Shown: positions 8,401 to 16,894, counted from the first letter of the stretch. The stretch: 34,039 nt of DNA from Desulfosporosinus lacus DSM 15449 (GCF_900129935.1 NZ_FQXJ01000035.1:1-34039), one strand, 5' to 3'. The notes: generated from the sequence alone by a model not told the origin. Translations and numbers: made by a program.

Positions 8401-8543
8401 GGATTGTGATCCAAAAACTCTGACCCAGCAATATTTACCTTTTCAATTAACGAATATTCATTCAGTAAAAACATTCCTATCGGAGTGGTATTGAAAATTA
8501 GTTCAAAGTTGTTTGAGTCCGTCTTTTCTTTGTTCATGTCCAT
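5448..8543 (-). CDS. multi-PAS hybrid sensor histidine kinase with receiver and HPt domains
   Basis: 1031 aa, soluble (no membrane segment). Order: a first PAS-type domain (about 12-130) with a cysteine cluster C62-x9-C72-x5-C78-x2-C81; three further PAS modules (about 142-260, 268-385 and 405-515), two with clear 'KDGSAFPVEVS'/'RERKK'-type PAS-PAC pattern; HisKA with H554 in NMSHEIRTPINGIVG; HATPase with GIGISPHEQ and GTGLGLAISKQ; receiver with D842 in VIFMDIQMPIMDG; and a C-terminal HPt-like helix bundle with H979 in AHKIKHN. It is thus a complete internal phosphorelay. GGGGG eight bases before the ATG at 8543 decides the start over a TTG at 8552. Last-but-one gene of the chemosensory operon, 27 bases after cheB. 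The Cys cluster suggests metal, Fe-S or redox sensing (inference). Confidence 0.92.
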   Translation of the reverse strand: MDMNKEKTDSNNFELIFNTTPIGMFLLNEYSLIEKVNIAGSEFLDHNPENVFGKRIGNGLHCYGSTENIKGCGYGVQCQSCQLRLAVELAFKSGQPITQLEYSKVLIQNEKEKKFWFRASITPIMNVGKPNMVIALDNITNSKLVEDTAKKYQVLLEQARDIIIFLDMGGNILEANTAAVQAYGYTKEELLSLKVFDIRDQHDFTLEQMRQAGNQGILFETCHIRKDGSAFPVEVSIYGTFIEDQPVLVSIIREITERLRVEDLLRASEKKYRSLFDIAYDGIILLEIEADEPLKTKIIDVNKMVCERTGYSKEEFLNLKIADFCREKEELFKTIISEVTAKGQYRFESTYFTKDDEEIPIEVNSQLIEMDGKRCILSFARNIAERKKTQIELLKSEEKQRLLYERYRSLIINMPDSFAHNKVIYDETGKPIDYEILEINEAYERIFRVSRKEIIGKKYSELFSGEDPQLFDQRMAEYGEVASTGLQLALPIYYSAWSERWFSVKLYSPEPGYFVSLITDMTERIHVENELQLAKNKAEAANRAKSEFLANMSHEIRTPINGIVGMIDLTLLKNISQEQRGNLEIAKDCADSLLTIINDILDFSKIEAGKLVIEKIGFNIPELLELTIKAHLPLAMKKKLTLCCDCSNAIPQTLIGDPNRLKQILNNLLNNALKFTKFGGVVLSAKELEITNEMIEILFSISDSGIGISPHEQTKLFKNFSQVDGSITRKYGGTGLGLAISKQLVQMMGGTISVESQEGKGSTFSFSLKFMRSGKLNYPTQDTCTIHSMRPLRILIVEDDKVSLTVLSLMLKEKGHFIESATNGLEALALHAENQYDVIFMDIQMPIMDGIEATAKIREKEGENQHTPIIALTAYALAGDREKFLACGLDEYMPKPIRMGKLFSLLEEVVNRNISADKLHAVPKHEVRISEDGVVLNIDSEMPLEYDKDAIIIEVSRDIEELRFALSYEDINLTEEIAHKIKHNCNLIEADDLKTLAFKIELAARRENQEEANKYAQSLKREFEIYLCLNN

Positions 8544-8570
8544 CCTCAACACCCCCTTTATGATAAATTG

Positions 8571-9593
8571 TCAATCTCTATTTCCTAAGATTGATACAAG
8601 GGCTTGGGCCATAGTATCAAGAGAGACCTGCTTTTCCACCGCCCCGATTTCAAAGGCAACTTTCGGCATACCATAAACTACCGATGTTTGTTCATCCTGT
8701 CCAATAGTTCTTGCGCCCCTTCTTCTCATACTGAGCAACCCTTTTGAACCATCATACCCCATACCCGTCAGAATAACGCCGATCGCACTCTTACCAACTT
8801 CCTTTGCCACAGACTCAAAGAGAACATCGATCGAAGGGCAGTGTCCATTCACTTTCTCACCCTCGAAACACTCTGCTCTGTATCGATTTCCGAACTTCTT
8901 TAGCCGCATATGCTGTCCGCCGGGGGCAATCAGTACACTTCCTTGATCCACATAATCACCCGTCTCAGCTTCCTTGACTTGCATTTGAGTTGAGTTATTA
9001 AGCCTGTCAGCAAACATTCTGGAGAATACCGGAGGTATATGTTGGGCAATGACGATACCGGGCATTTGAGTAGGCAAATCTTTTAAAATCCTGAAAACTG
9101 CCTCTGTTCCTCCTGTTGATGCACCAATGGCTATGAGACTCCCTTCCATTGAAGCGCCTTCCTCCACCATATTCGTTTTGCTCTGTGTGGACAACCTGGA
9201 AACTTTTGCGTTTGCCGCTACTTTTATTTTCTGGATTAATTCATGAATAAACCCATGAACATCTTGAACTGATTGAACATTAGGCTTAGTCACAAAATCT
9301 ACAGCTCCTGCTTTCATCGCCTCGAAGACAGCCATACTAACCGAGCTAACGACAACAACAGGCAGCGGATATTGGGGTAAAAGTCTCTTTATAAATTCAA
9401 TCCCGTTCATTTTCGGCATTTCAATATCACAGGTCATGACATCAGGTGAATATTCTAGGATCTTATCCCTGGCATCGAAGGGATCAACTGCTTTAGCTAC
9501 CACCTCAATATAAGGATCAGTAGAAATTCCTCTTGCTAATACTTCTCTAAAAACCAAAGAATCATCGACAACTAACACTTTTATTTTTCTCAT
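8571..9593 (-). CDS. cheB: chemotaxis protein-glutamate methylesterase CheB
   Basis: 340 aa. An N-terminal receiver domain with phospho-site D56 (DVMTCDIEMPKMNG) and K103 is joined by a linker to the methylesterase domain, which keeps the catalytic triad S159 (GASTGG), H185 (AQHIPP) and D281 (GMGYDG). It removes methyl groups from, or deamidates, chemoreceptor glutamines/glutamates, and is activated by CheA phosphorylation. The ATG at 9593 follows AAGGAA by eight bases; a TTG at 9599 is less likely. Only two bases separate it from the cheR stop, so translation is coupled. Confidence 0.95.
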   Translation of the reverse strand: MRKIKVLVVDDSLVFREVLARGISTDPYIEVVAKAVDPFDARDKILEYSPDVMTCDIEMPKMNGIEFIKRLLPQYPLPVVVVSSVSMAVFEAMKAGAVDFVTKPNVQSVQDVHGFIHELIQKIKVAANAKVSRLSTQSKTNMVEEGASMEGSLIAIGASTGGTEAVFRILKDLPTQMPGIVIAQHIPPVFSRMFADRLNNSTQMQVKEAETGDYVDQGSVLIAPGGQHMRLKKFGNRYRAECFEGEKVNGHCPSIDVLFESVAKEVGKSAIGVILTGMGYDGSKGLLSMRRRGARTIGQDEQTSVVYGMPKVAFEIGAVEKQVSLDTMAQALVSILGNRD

Positions 9594-9595
9594 GT

Positions 9596-10414
9596 TCAAG
9601 GTTCCTTTCGGTAGACAGCCGGCATGATATACTTATACTCTGTCTCATTCCGATCGAGAGATTCTGAATGCCCAATAAACAAGTATCCACCAGGCTCAGT
9701 CGAATCGTAGAACTTCTTTACTAACTTCATCTTTGTATCCTTGTCAAAATAGATCATGACATTCCTGCAAAAAATTGTATGAAACTTCTTTTTGAAAGGG
9801 AAAACGACATCCATGAGATTGAATTTCCTATATATTACTTCATTCCTAATCTTATTAACTAGGACATATTTGTCATTATTTAGTTTCTCAAAATAGTTTA
9901 GTTTCCAAGACTGCGGCAGTGTGGCAATTCCCTCGTTATCATAAATCCCGTTAATGGCAATATCTAAAACTTTACTGGAAATATCTGTGGCTAGAATTTT
10001 TGCATCCCACCATTTTTTATCCACACCAAGAAACTCGTCAATGATCATTGCTAAGGTATATGGTTCTTCACCACTAGAACATCCTGCACTCCATATGCGT
10101 AAGTCTCTCTCCTTTGACCTGCTAATGAGATTAGGGAGTACTTTTTCCTTGAAAAAGAAAAAATGATCGACCTCACGCATGAAAAAGGTATGATTAGTTG
10201 TTATTTTATCAACGAGCGTTACGATTGCATCCCCGGTTCGATCAGTTACAACATAATGAAAGTAATCATTAAAATTTTGGAAGTTTTTTTCTATCAATAC
10301 ATTACTAAGCCTGCCCATTAAAAGAGTTTGTTTTTCCTTCTTCAAAAAGATACCATAATTTACTCTAATATACTCAGCTAGTTGTTTAAACTCCTGGTCT
10401 GTTATTGAAAGCAT
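9596..10414 (-). CDS. cheR: chemotaxis protein methyltransferase CheR
   Basis: 272 aa, normal length. The N-terminal helical domain (about 1-75) ends in TTNHTFFMRE, the conserved receptor-glutamate site. The SAM-binding domain has IWSAGCSSGEEPYTLAM (about 107-123) and FCRNVMIYFD. It methylates receptor glutamates with S-adenosylmethionine. AAGGAGGTG lies 12 bases upstream of the start, with an overlapping ATG-TAA minimal frame between. No beta-subdomain oddities are seen. The preceding gene is the MCP at 10565; the 150-bp gap holds a hairpin (10461-10488). Confidence 0.95.
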   Translation of the reverse strand: MLSITDQEFKQLAEYIRVNYGIFLKKEKQTLLMGRLSNVLIEKNFQNFNDYFHYVVTDRTGDAIVTLVDKITTNHTFFMREVDHFFFFKEKVLPNLISRSKERDLRIWSAGCSSGEEPYTLAMIIDEFLGVDKKWWDAKILATDISSKVLDIAINGIYDNEGIATLPQSWKLNYFEKLNNDKYVLVNKIRNEVIYRKFNLMDVVFPFKKKFHTIFCRNVMIYFDKDTKMKLVKKFYDSTEPGGYLFIGHSESLDRNETEYKYIMPAVYRKEP

Positions 10415-10460
10415 AGCATTATTACACCTCCTTCTTAATCAATTTCGCTGTATTAGTTTC

Positions 10461-10488
10461 AGGAGAGCCCTTAAGGCTCTCCTTTTTT
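10461..10488 (+). terminator. intrinsic terminator pointing against the che operon
   Basis: AGGAGAGCC (10461-10469) and GGCTCTCCT (10475-10483) form a perfect 9-bp stem followed by TTTTTT on the plus strand. All nearby genes are on the minus strand. On the minus strand the hairpin is followed by GAAACTAA, not a T-run, so it should not end the operon transcript; it may end antisense RNA or protect a processed mRNA end. Confidence 0.75.
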
Positions 10489-10564
10489 AAAAACTATATT
10501 TGCAACAAGGTCTACCACCTCTGTCACAAACCTGAACATTTTTTAAATATAACTTTAGTTGAAG

Positions 10565-12289
10565 TTAGTACTTTCCAAATTCGTTATTGCTTAGAGAAAT
10601 TTGAGATGAACTGTTTGTTACCCCAGCTCCGGAATATCCTTGTTTATCAAAATTATTATTGAACCTTTTCTTCCGGGACATATCTTCCAGCATTTGCAAT
10701 ACCTCTGGGTTAAGGTCTTCTAATCCGCTATAGGAGGACCCATTGATTTTCCTCAACTTAAACTTATTTACTTGATCTCTTAACAGTTCTGCTTGACTTG
10801 AGAGTTCCTCACTTGCGGCAGCACTTTCTTCCGAAGTAGCTGAATTGGTTTGAACCACGCTTGAGACCTGCATGATACCTTGATTGATTTGATTAATTCC
10901 CAAAGCTTGTTCATTGGATGCAGTCGCGATGTCTGCCACCAGGTTAGTTGCTTTACTAACCCCTTCAACAATTTTGTTAAGTGCTTGTGCGGTATCATTA
11001 GCGATTTTAGTTCCGCCTTCCACCTTCTTCATAGAACCTTCAATCATGGCAGTTGTTTCTTTAGCGGCATTTGCAGAACGTGCAGCAAGGTTTCTTACTT
11101 CCTCCGCAACCACGGCGAAACCTTTACCATGTTGACCCGCCCTGGCGGCTTCGACGGCAGCATTTAGAGCTAAAATATTGGTCTGAAAAGCGATTTCGTC
11201 AATTACCTTAATAATCTTGAAGATGTTTCCAGAAGCTTCATTGATCTCTTCCATAGCTTGAAGCATCTCTTTCATCTGCTGATTACCTTGAATGGCATTT
11301 TGTCTTGCCGCCTCGGCAAGCTCATTCGCTTGACTGGCATTTTGGGCGTTTAGCGTGGTTTGTGTGGATATTTCTTCGATGGAAGCTGTTAGTTCTTCGA
11401 TAGAACTGGCTTGTTCAGTTGCACCTTGGGAGAGAGCCATACTAGAAGCAGATACCTGTCTAGACCCGGATGCTACTTGTTCGGATGCGGTATTGAAGCT
11501 TGTCATCACCTCATTAAGATTAGTCGACATACGCTCAAAGGCTGATGACAGAATACCAATTTCATCCTTTGTGTTAGCCCGAATGCTTACATCTAAGTCT
11601 CCATCCGCAATCTTCTCTGCAACACTGACAAGTTCACTAATTGGTTTGCTGATAATTCTTGATATAAATACTCCGAGAATGATAGCAATGATAACCGCTA
11701 TAACAACAACTGCCGTCATTACTTGAATAGTACTATTGGCTGTCGCGCCATATTCTGTAGTTTTATCCAAGCCGCCATCAATTTTTAATTGAAATAGTAT
11801 AGCAATCGCCTCTTGTACTTTAACAGTTGGAGCAGAGGCTTCTCCGTAAAACAAAGCAATGGCTTGCTCGTTTTGATTCGCTTCGACTAATTGGAAAACC
11901 TTATTTCTGGCTTCTTTATAGCTTGCTAGATTATCAGACAATACTTTAAAAACTTCACGCCCTTGATCCGTCTGCATGTTTTTTCCCATCTTTATTAATC
12001 CGTCATCAATAATAGCGTCTTTTTCTTTCAACGTGTTGAGGCTTTTTGAATAATCTGCGTTATGAAAAAGCACATCTCTAATGAGACTCCGTTCTTCTTG
12101 GAAGGCTAAACCGACTTCTCCTACGTCAGCAGTAGCTATGCCATATACATTAAACAGGTTGCCGAAATTGGCTGTAGTATTCTTCAAGCTGATTATGCCA
12201 ACAACACCAACAACCCCCGCTAAGATAGCTATAAGAACAAAAGAACTAATTATTTTTGCACCGATTTTCATATTATAAAACCACTTCAT
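10565..12289 (-). CDS. methyl-accepting chemotaxis protein, 4HB-type sensor
   Basis: 574 aa. TM1 (about 12-33), an extracellular four-helix-bundle sensor (about 34-187), TM2 (about 188-210), a HAMP domain ([20 protein letters not shown] onward) and a cytoplasmic signalling coiled coil whose tip is [20 protein letters not shown] followed by [13 protein letters not shown]. There is no NWETF-type CheR tether at the C terminus; instead a Ser/Asn-rich tail of about 60 residues. GGGAGGAAAGGG precedes the ATG. It lies inside the che operon between cheW and cheR, so it is the probable cognate receptor of this CheA. The ligand is unknown: 4HB sensors recognise many small acids. Confidence 0.93.
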   Translation of the reverse strand: MKWFYNMKIGAKIISSFVLIAILAGVVGVVGIISLKNTTANFGNLFNVYGIATADVGEVGLAFQEERSLIRDVLFHNADYSKSLNTLKEKDAIIDDGLIKMGKNMQTDQGREVFKVLSDNLASYKEARNKVFQLVEANQNEQAIALFYGEASAPTVKVQEAIAILFQLKIDGGLDKTTEYGATANSTIQVMTAVVVIAVIIAIILGVFISRIISKPISELVSVAEKIADGDLDVSIRANTKDEIGILSSAFERMSTNLNEVMTSFNTASEQVASGSRQVSASSMALSQGATEQASSIEELTASIEEISTQTTLNAQNASQANELAEAARQNAIQGNQQMKEMLQAMEEINEASGNIFKIIKVIDEIAFQTNILALNAAVEAARAGQHGKGFAVVAEEVRNLAARSANAAKETTAMIEGSMKKVEGGTKIANDTAQALNKIVEGVSKATNLVADIATASNEQALGINQINQGIMQVSSVVQTNSATSEESAAASEELSSQAELLRDQVNKFKLRKINGSSYSGLEDLNPEVLQMLEDMSRKKRFNNNFDKQGYSGAGVTNSSSQISLSNNEFGKY

Positions 12290-12310
12290 GAACCCTTTCC
12301 TCCCTATTAC

Positions 12311-12802
12311 TTAAATATTTTCTAGATTTTCAATTTCCAAATCGGTCAGGAGTTTACCAGAATCCAAAAGAAGTTTTACATCGTTCCCCACCTTGCCTAT
12401 ACCTCTGATATATTTATTTCCTTCTTTGTTCAGACTTGGCGGAGAAACGATTTCTTCATCCGAAATTGAGATCACCTCAGAAACACTGTCAACGATAAGA
12501 CCTATCGGGATTTCTCTAATATCAATGACTACAATGCATGTCCGATCGTTATATTCTCTGAAAGGCTTTCTAAACCTCAACCTTACATCCATCAAAGGAA
12601 TAATCTTTCCCCGCAAATTAATGATTCCTTTGATATACTCAGGCATTTCCGGAATTTCCGTGATAGGCTGAAGCCCAATTATCTCTGTTACATATTTAAT
12701 CTCAATTCCATAAAACTCATTCCCTAAACAAAATGTGAGGAATTTACCCTTTTGCGTGTCTTCAACTTGATCTTCACTGTCTACTGCCTCATTCTCTGAC
12801 AT
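12311..12802 (-). CDS. cheW: chemotaxis coupling protein CheW
   Basis: 163 aa. A single CheW domain begins at KFLTFCLGNEFYGIEI (about residue 20) and contains the conserved NLRGKIIPLMDVRLRF loop that contacts receptor and CheA. It joins the MCP tip to the CheA P5 domain. The frame is open for 23 more codons to a TTG at 12871, but only the ATG at 12802 has a ribosome site (AAAGGAT). The first ~18 residues are acidic and poorly conserved. It lies 21 bases upstream of the MCP gene and 89 bases after cheA. Confidence 0.93.
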   Translation of the reverse strand: MSENEAVDSEDQVEDTQKGKFLTFCLGNEFYGIEIKYVTEIIGLQPITEIPEMPEYIKGIINLRGKIIPLMDVRLRFRKPFREYNDRTCIVVIDIREIPIGLIVDSVSEVISISDEEIVSPPSLNKEGNKYIRGIGKVGNDVKLLLDSGKLLTDLEIENLENI

Positions 12803-12891
12803 GCAATCTATCCTTTCCGCCTGAGAACTAACCCCATTCTCGTTTATCCTTGCTGTTGATGGCCGACTCAAGGAGATTAGTTACGAGTAAA

Positions 12892-14988
12892 TTACCCGGT
12901 TTTCTTGACAGTGAACAGCCCCGCAATATCAAGAATTAAACTGATACTTCCATCTCCTAATAAAGTACACCCTGCGAGTCCTGTGACCTTCTTGGTATGT
13001 TTAATATAGGCAGGAAGTGATTTAACGACAACTTGCTGCTGACCGATTAACTCATCTGCAAAGATACAAAGAGTTTGATCATCCTGTTCTACCATAATAA
13101 TGATTCCGTCGGCAAAATTAGTAACAAGCGTATTGACATGATACCTTCTATGTAAGCGGAGTATAGGAAAACACTGCCCTCTGACCATTATCATCTCATT
13201 ATCATCCGGATCAACAATGATATCCGTAGTTTTTGGCCTAAAGGATTCCTTAATCGCGGTTGTCGGTATGGTATAACGCGAATCCCCCACTTTAATATTC
13301 ATACCATCGATGATAGCCAAGGTTAGTGGAATTTTAAGAGTAAGGGTGGTTCCCTTTCCGGGAACACTATCCGCCGTAATTGCTCCCCCTACTGCTTCAA
13401 TATTTTTAACCACGACATCCATTCCAACCCCGCGTCCAGAAAACTCTGTAACAGTCTCATTCGTTGAAAATCCCGGCAAAAAAACTAAGTTATAGATTTC
13501 CTTATCTGTGATTTCGTCCTCGGGAACTTGAAGCAATCCCTTTTCACGTGCTTTGGACATGATTTTAGCTTTATTAAAGCCTCCTCCATCGTCACGTATA
13601 ATGATTAAGACATCCCCTCCTGCATTTTTTGCTTCTAAGATAATCGTTCCCCAACGGGGTTTCCCCTTCATTTCTCGATCTGAGGGCATTTCAATCCCGT
13701 GATCAATCGAATTGCGAATAAGATGCATTAAGGGATCCGAAATATGTTCAATAATATTTTTATCCACCTCGGTCTCTTGACCAATCAACTCCAGTCTAAC
13801 ATCCTTGTTGAGCTTTTTGCACATATCGCGAACTGTACGGTTCATTTTTTGGAACGTACCTGTTAAAGGCACCATGCGCACAGACATGACAGTATCCTGT
13901 AACTCGCTGGTGATTTTTCTAAGTTGTCTGGCTGCCTTTTCAAAGTTATTAAGTTCCAAGCCCTTAAGGTCGGGATTTTGAGTCACCATCGCTTCAGCGA
14001 TCACCATTTCCCCAACCAGATCCATTAACTGGTCTAACTTGGCTACACTGACACTTATAATACTTTGCTGAGATGCTGAAGAATAGCTTTCTTTTTGATC
14101 ATTCGTTATACCTTCACGAGACGAAGAGGCGGGAATTTTAGCACTGTCGTTTAATAAGATTTTCCTTTCTTCATGAAGATCGTCAAATGGTTCACTATTC
14201 TTGACTTGTGTTAGTTGAAGGTCCTTTAAATAGATTGTCTGGCTCAGAGTTCGATGGATTTCTTCCAAAGAGCGATCCGTTTTAAAAAACAGTGTAAATC
14301 CCTGTTCCTGAATAACTTCTGCACTGTCCTCATGATCTAGATCTTCCGGGATATGGTAGTATTCTTTAACAAGATCCCCCAGATCGTTAACCACCCCAAA
14401 CGCTCTTAGGTTTTCCATTCCACAATCTTCTTCAAAATAAAGAGTGGCCTGAAATGAGTTACTATAGGATTGAGGTTCTGTTCTTACTTTACTTATATAA
14501 TATTGCTGCTTCTTGGGGGCAGAATTTCCCTGTGAAGTTGCTGTATCTTTTATTTCTTGATCACTAACCGTGTAATTCTGAGCTTTAATGGTGGCATGAA
14601 AGATTCGCAAACTCTCAATTAAGGCAGCAGCATCCCCTTCCGCTTCATCTCCATTTCTGATCTTTGCAATTTCCACTTTGATAAAATCAATACCCTCAAG
14701 CACTAAATCTGATAATTGAGAGGAATCAATATTCTGAGGCTTGTCTTCACGCAGAACAAAGAATACATCCTCCATAGAATGGGCTAAGGTAGAAATATTA
14801 TTAAAAAGCATCATTGCTGAGGAACCTTTAATTGTATGCATTATCCGAAAAATCTCATTGATTGCATCGGAATCGTAGGATTCAAACTTCTCATTGGCAA
14901 TGATTAATTGCTCCATTTGCTCAATCAGTTGCATTGATTCAAATATAAAGAGCTCCAGCATGGGCTCATTGTGATACTGGTCAGTCAA
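12892..14988 (-). CDS. cheA: chemotaxis histidine kinase CheA
   Basis: 698 aa. P1/HPt domain with phospho-accepting H51 (RIMHTIKGSS); a P2-like CheY-binding region (FEEDCGMENLRAFGVV, about 180-270); P3 dimerisation helices (VAKLDQLMDLVGEMVIAEAM); P4 ATPase with HLIRNSIDHGIE, DDGGGF and GRGVGMDVV; and the P5 CheW-like regulatory domain to the end. It is complete and should be active. Start choice: AGGGGGTGAT is an almost ideal ribosome site and would contain the GTG at 14997, so the TTG at 14988, five bases beyond it, is the likely start. It is 33 bases after cheY. Confidence 0.94.
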   Translation of the reverse strand: MTDQYHNEPMLELFIFESMQLIEQMEQLIIANEKFESYDSDAINEIFRIMHTIKGSSAMMLFNNISTLAHSMEDVFFVLREDKPQNIDSSQLSDLVLEGIDFIKVEIAKIRNGDEAEGDAAALIESLRIFHATIKAQNYTVSDQEIKDTATSQGNSAPKKQQYYISKVRTEPQSYSNSFQATLYFEEDCGMENLRAFGVVNDLGDLVKEYYHIPEDLDHEDSAEVIQEQGFTLFFKTDRSLEEIHRTLSQTIYLKDLQLTQVKNSEPFDDLHEERKILLNDSAKIPASSSREGITNDQKESYSSASQQSIISVSVAKLDQLMDLVGEMVIAEAMVTQNPDLKGLELNNFEKAARQLRKITSELQDTVMSVRMVPLTGTFQKMNRTVRDMCKKLNKDVRLELIGQETEVDKNIIEHISDPLMHLIRNSIDHGIEMPSDREMKGKPRWGTIILEAKNAGGDVLIIIRDDGGGFNKAKIMSKAREKGLLQVPEDEITDKEIYNLVFLPGFSTNETVTEFSGRGVGMDVVVKNIEAVGGAITADSVPGKGTTLTLKIPLTLAIIDGMNIKVGDSRYTIPTTAIKESFRPKTTDIIVDPDDNEMIMVRGQCFPILRLHRRYHVNTLVTNFADGIIIMVEQDDQTLCIFADELIGQQQVVVKSLPAYIKHTKKVTGLAGCTLLGDGSISLILDIAGLFTVKKTG

Positions 14989-15021
14989 TTTAATCACCCC
15001 CTTTTGACTTGGAATTACCTA

Positions 15022-15384
15022 TTATACGCCCAACACTTTGGAAATCGTTTTATGTAGCAATTCCTCCTTAAAAGGTTTAACAATAAAGGTTTTTGCTCCA
15101 CTAATTATTGCTTGTTTCACCATCCCCTCCTGACCCATGGATGACACCATGATTACCTTAGCCTGAGGATCAAATGCTTTAATTAACTTGAGAGCTTCAA
15201 TACCTGACATTTCGGGCATGGTAATATCCATGGTCACAACATCAGGGCGCAACTCTTTATACATTGAAACTGCAATTAAGCCATTCGCGGCTTCTCCGAC
15301 AATTTCAATATCTTGATTCTGGAGCATATTTCGAATGGAAACCCGCATGAAAGCCGCATCATCAACAATAAGTAGTTTTTTCAT
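15022..15384 (-). CDS. cheY: chemotaxis response regulator CheY
   Basis: 120 aa receiver domain. LLIVDDAAFMR gives the acid pocket, D53 in VVTMDITMPEMSG is the phospho-acceptor, followed by MVSSMGQ (Ser in place of the switch Thr, common in Firmicute CheY) and FIVKPF (Lys). GAGGAGTG precedes the ATG. It is the first che gene, 37 bases after the TetR gene with no terminator between. CheY~P normally binds the flagellar switch; no flagellar gene is in view, so the output is not shown here. Confidence 0.93.
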   Translation of the reverse strand: MKKLLIVDDAAFMRVSIRNMLQNQDIEIVGEAANGLIAVSMYKELRPDVVTMDITMPEMSGIEALKLIKAFDPQAKVIMVSSMGQEGMVKQAIISGAKTFIVKPFKEELLHKTISKVLGV

Positions 15385-15421
15385 CTAACTTCACTCCTCA
15401 TATTAACTGGGATTACTTACC

Positions 15422-16009
15422 CTATCCTAATGCAAAAGCATCCAATAACATTTTTAGAGCAGATAAAGTATGCTCTTTTAACGAAAAATTATAATTATCC
15501 ATGCGCCATCTCAATACACTTGCTCTTTCTAAGCCGATAATAAGATCGGCCATACTTCCTGGATCTACTTCTTTTGCAAGTACTTTTTTATGTTTAGCTT
15601 CCGTAATTAAGGATTTGACTGAATTAAACCTTTTGATAAAAATATTATAAACCACAGCGTTGAGCTCTGGTTCACACATTAATCCCTCACAGGATAGGGT
15701 AATTGCAGTTATTTCAGGGTAATTTTCATAATACGTTACGTAAGCTTCTACAAAATAAGTAATTGCTTCGATCGGCGTATAATCTCTAAGCTTTAATGAT
15801 TCGATAATTGCCTGATCATATTGGGAAAAATATTCGAGTACCGCCAGAATCAGTTCGTTTTTCGATTTATAATGCTTAAATATGGTTGATTCGGAGATAC
15901 CCTGCCTCTTCGCCACCTCCCTGGTCGTAAGCCCCTGAAGACCCTTTTCACTAATAACTTCAATCGTCGATAAAATTAAGCTTTCTTTAGTATGTATCAG
16001 TTTCGACAA
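15422..16009 (-). CDS. TetR-family regulator heading the chemosensory operon
   Basis: 195 aa. An N-terminal TetR HTH (residues 8-54) shows LSTIEVISEKGLQGLTTREV and GISESTIFKHYKSKNEL, the standard recognition helix. A C-terminal ligand/dimer domain (to 195) carries C131/C134-type Cys-Glu residues (SCEGLMCEPEL) but no named family. The start is TTG, with GGAGGGGA eight bases upstream. The sigma-A promoter (16063-16091) drives this gene, and no terminator separates it from cheY, so it probably regulates its own operon. TetR control of a chemosensory operon is not the usual arrangement. Confidence 0.88.
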   Translation of the reverse strand: MSKLIHTKESLILSTIEVISEKGLQGLTTREVAKRQGISESTIFKHYKSKNELILAVLEYFSQYDQAIIESLKLRDYTPIEAITYFVEAYVTYYENYPEITAITLSCEGLMCEPELNAVVYNIFIKRFNSVKSLITEAKHKKVLAKEVDPGSMADLIIGLERASVLRWRMDNYNFSLKEHTLSALKMLLDAFALG

Positions 16010-16028
16010 CAGCGTCCCCTCCGTCGAA

Positions 16029-16042
16029 AGTAAACATTTACT
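16029..16042. promoter_or_regulatory. candidate TetR operator in the che operon leader
   Basis: AGTAAACATTTACT is a perfect 14-bp inverted repeat with two central bases. It lies about 14-27 bases downstream of the expected transcription start and upstream of the TetR ribosome site, where a bound repressor would block elongation. Confidence 0.5.
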
Positions 16043-16062
16043 CTCCTATTATATATACAATC

Positions 16063-16091
16063 ATAATACTTGGTCGACATTTTTCTGTCAA
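16063..16091 (-). promoter_or_regulatory. sigma-A promoter of TetR-che operon
   Basis: On the minus strand TTGACA (16091-16086), 17 bases, TATTAT (16068-16063). The -35 box is perfect, and the -10 box differs from consensus at one position. Start of transcription is expected near 16056. The rest of 16010-16243 is AT-rich with no gene. Confidence 0.8.
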
Positions 16092-16239
16092 TTAGTTTTT
16101 AATTCGTTTTAAATATTTTTTTTACTTTAATTTTCACTTATATCCGATAATTTTCCGGACTATTCAATTAAATAGAAACATACTTTTCTGCTAAATTTAA
16201 TATTAACGTTTTGGCGGAAAAATCCCCTGAAACAATAAA

Positions 16240-16275
16240 AAAATCCCCCTCTATCGCATAGTGCATTAGAGGGGA
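16240..16275 (-). terminator. terminator after DUF4352 gene
   Basis: On the minus strand CCCCTCTAA pairs with the T(A)TAGAGGGG arm, followed by GATTTTTTTA. It is a strong intrinsic terminator 26 bases after the stop at 16301. Confidence 0.85.
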
Positions 16276-16300
16276 GCCTGAGTTGCGAAAAGTTCTTAGT

Positions 16301-16894
16301 TCACTGCATCAAGATACGAACCTTTGCAATTACAGTTTTAGAACTTAAAGGATCAGGAATAACCATTAAATTAAAAGTCTGAGTTCTGTTTAATACCTCA
16401 TACCCTAGTTCACCTGTCATCCTTCCTCCAGCTTTAATTGTCCCATCTATAGCATCCTTAAAGACCGGAATAGCCTTTATGCTGGAGTTTTGCTTTTTAC
16501 CAAACAGATCTGTAAGTTTAAACCCTATCATACTTCTAACCTCGATATCAGTGCTTCCCTGATTTTCAATCGTAAGATTTATAAAAAGGTACGTATTATC
16601 TTCTCTTGCAGACCTATCATAACCACTGACGTCTGAAGTCCTGATATCGTTTATTCTATATTGAAGGTTTCCTATCTTAAAAGCCTCCCCCAACGCATAT
16701 GCCTCTTGCTGAGGTATGAGTGCGGTTTGTTGCTTCTGGAATTGTGGCGAATTAGTGTGTGCCTGTGTAGTTAAGGCACCTGCCCCTAGTAGAAAGATTA
16801 GCATTGGTACTAGAAGGACTAGCAAACAATATTGAATCTGAGAGCAATACCTGCGTTTTCTTCCCGTCTTACGTGATGCTGCTAGTTTCCACAT
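16301..16894 (-). CDS. exported DUF4352-domain protein
   Basis: 197 aa. A basic N terminus (RKTGRKRR) precedes a hydrophobic segment (about 21-42) that is either a signal peptide (cut near TTQA-H) or an anchor. The rest is a beta-sandwich DUF4352 (immunoglobulin/telokin-like) domain: ALGEAFKIGNLQYRINDIRT, NTYLFINLTIENQGSTDIEV and the closing FNLMVIPDPLSS are typical. Such proteins are outside the cell or on its surface and have no known reaction. GAGGAGGA precedes the ATG. Monocistronic, ended by the terminator at 16240-16275. Confidence 0.78.
   Translation of the reverse strand: MWKLAASRKTGRKRRYCSQIQYCLLVLLVPMLIFLLGAGALTTQAHTNSPQFQKQQTALIPQQEAYALGEAFKIGNLQYRINDIRTSDVSGYDRSAREDNTYLFINLTIENQGSTDIEVRSMIGFKLTDLFGKKQNSSIKAIPVFKDAIDGTIKAGGRMTGELGYEVLNRTQTFNLMVIPDPLSSKTVIAKVRILMQ

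Noticed and set aside
11355-11726. 123-codon plus-strand frame opposite the 4HB chemoreceptor.
   Set aside because: Shadow of the Ala/Ser-rich MCP coding region; no ribosome site.
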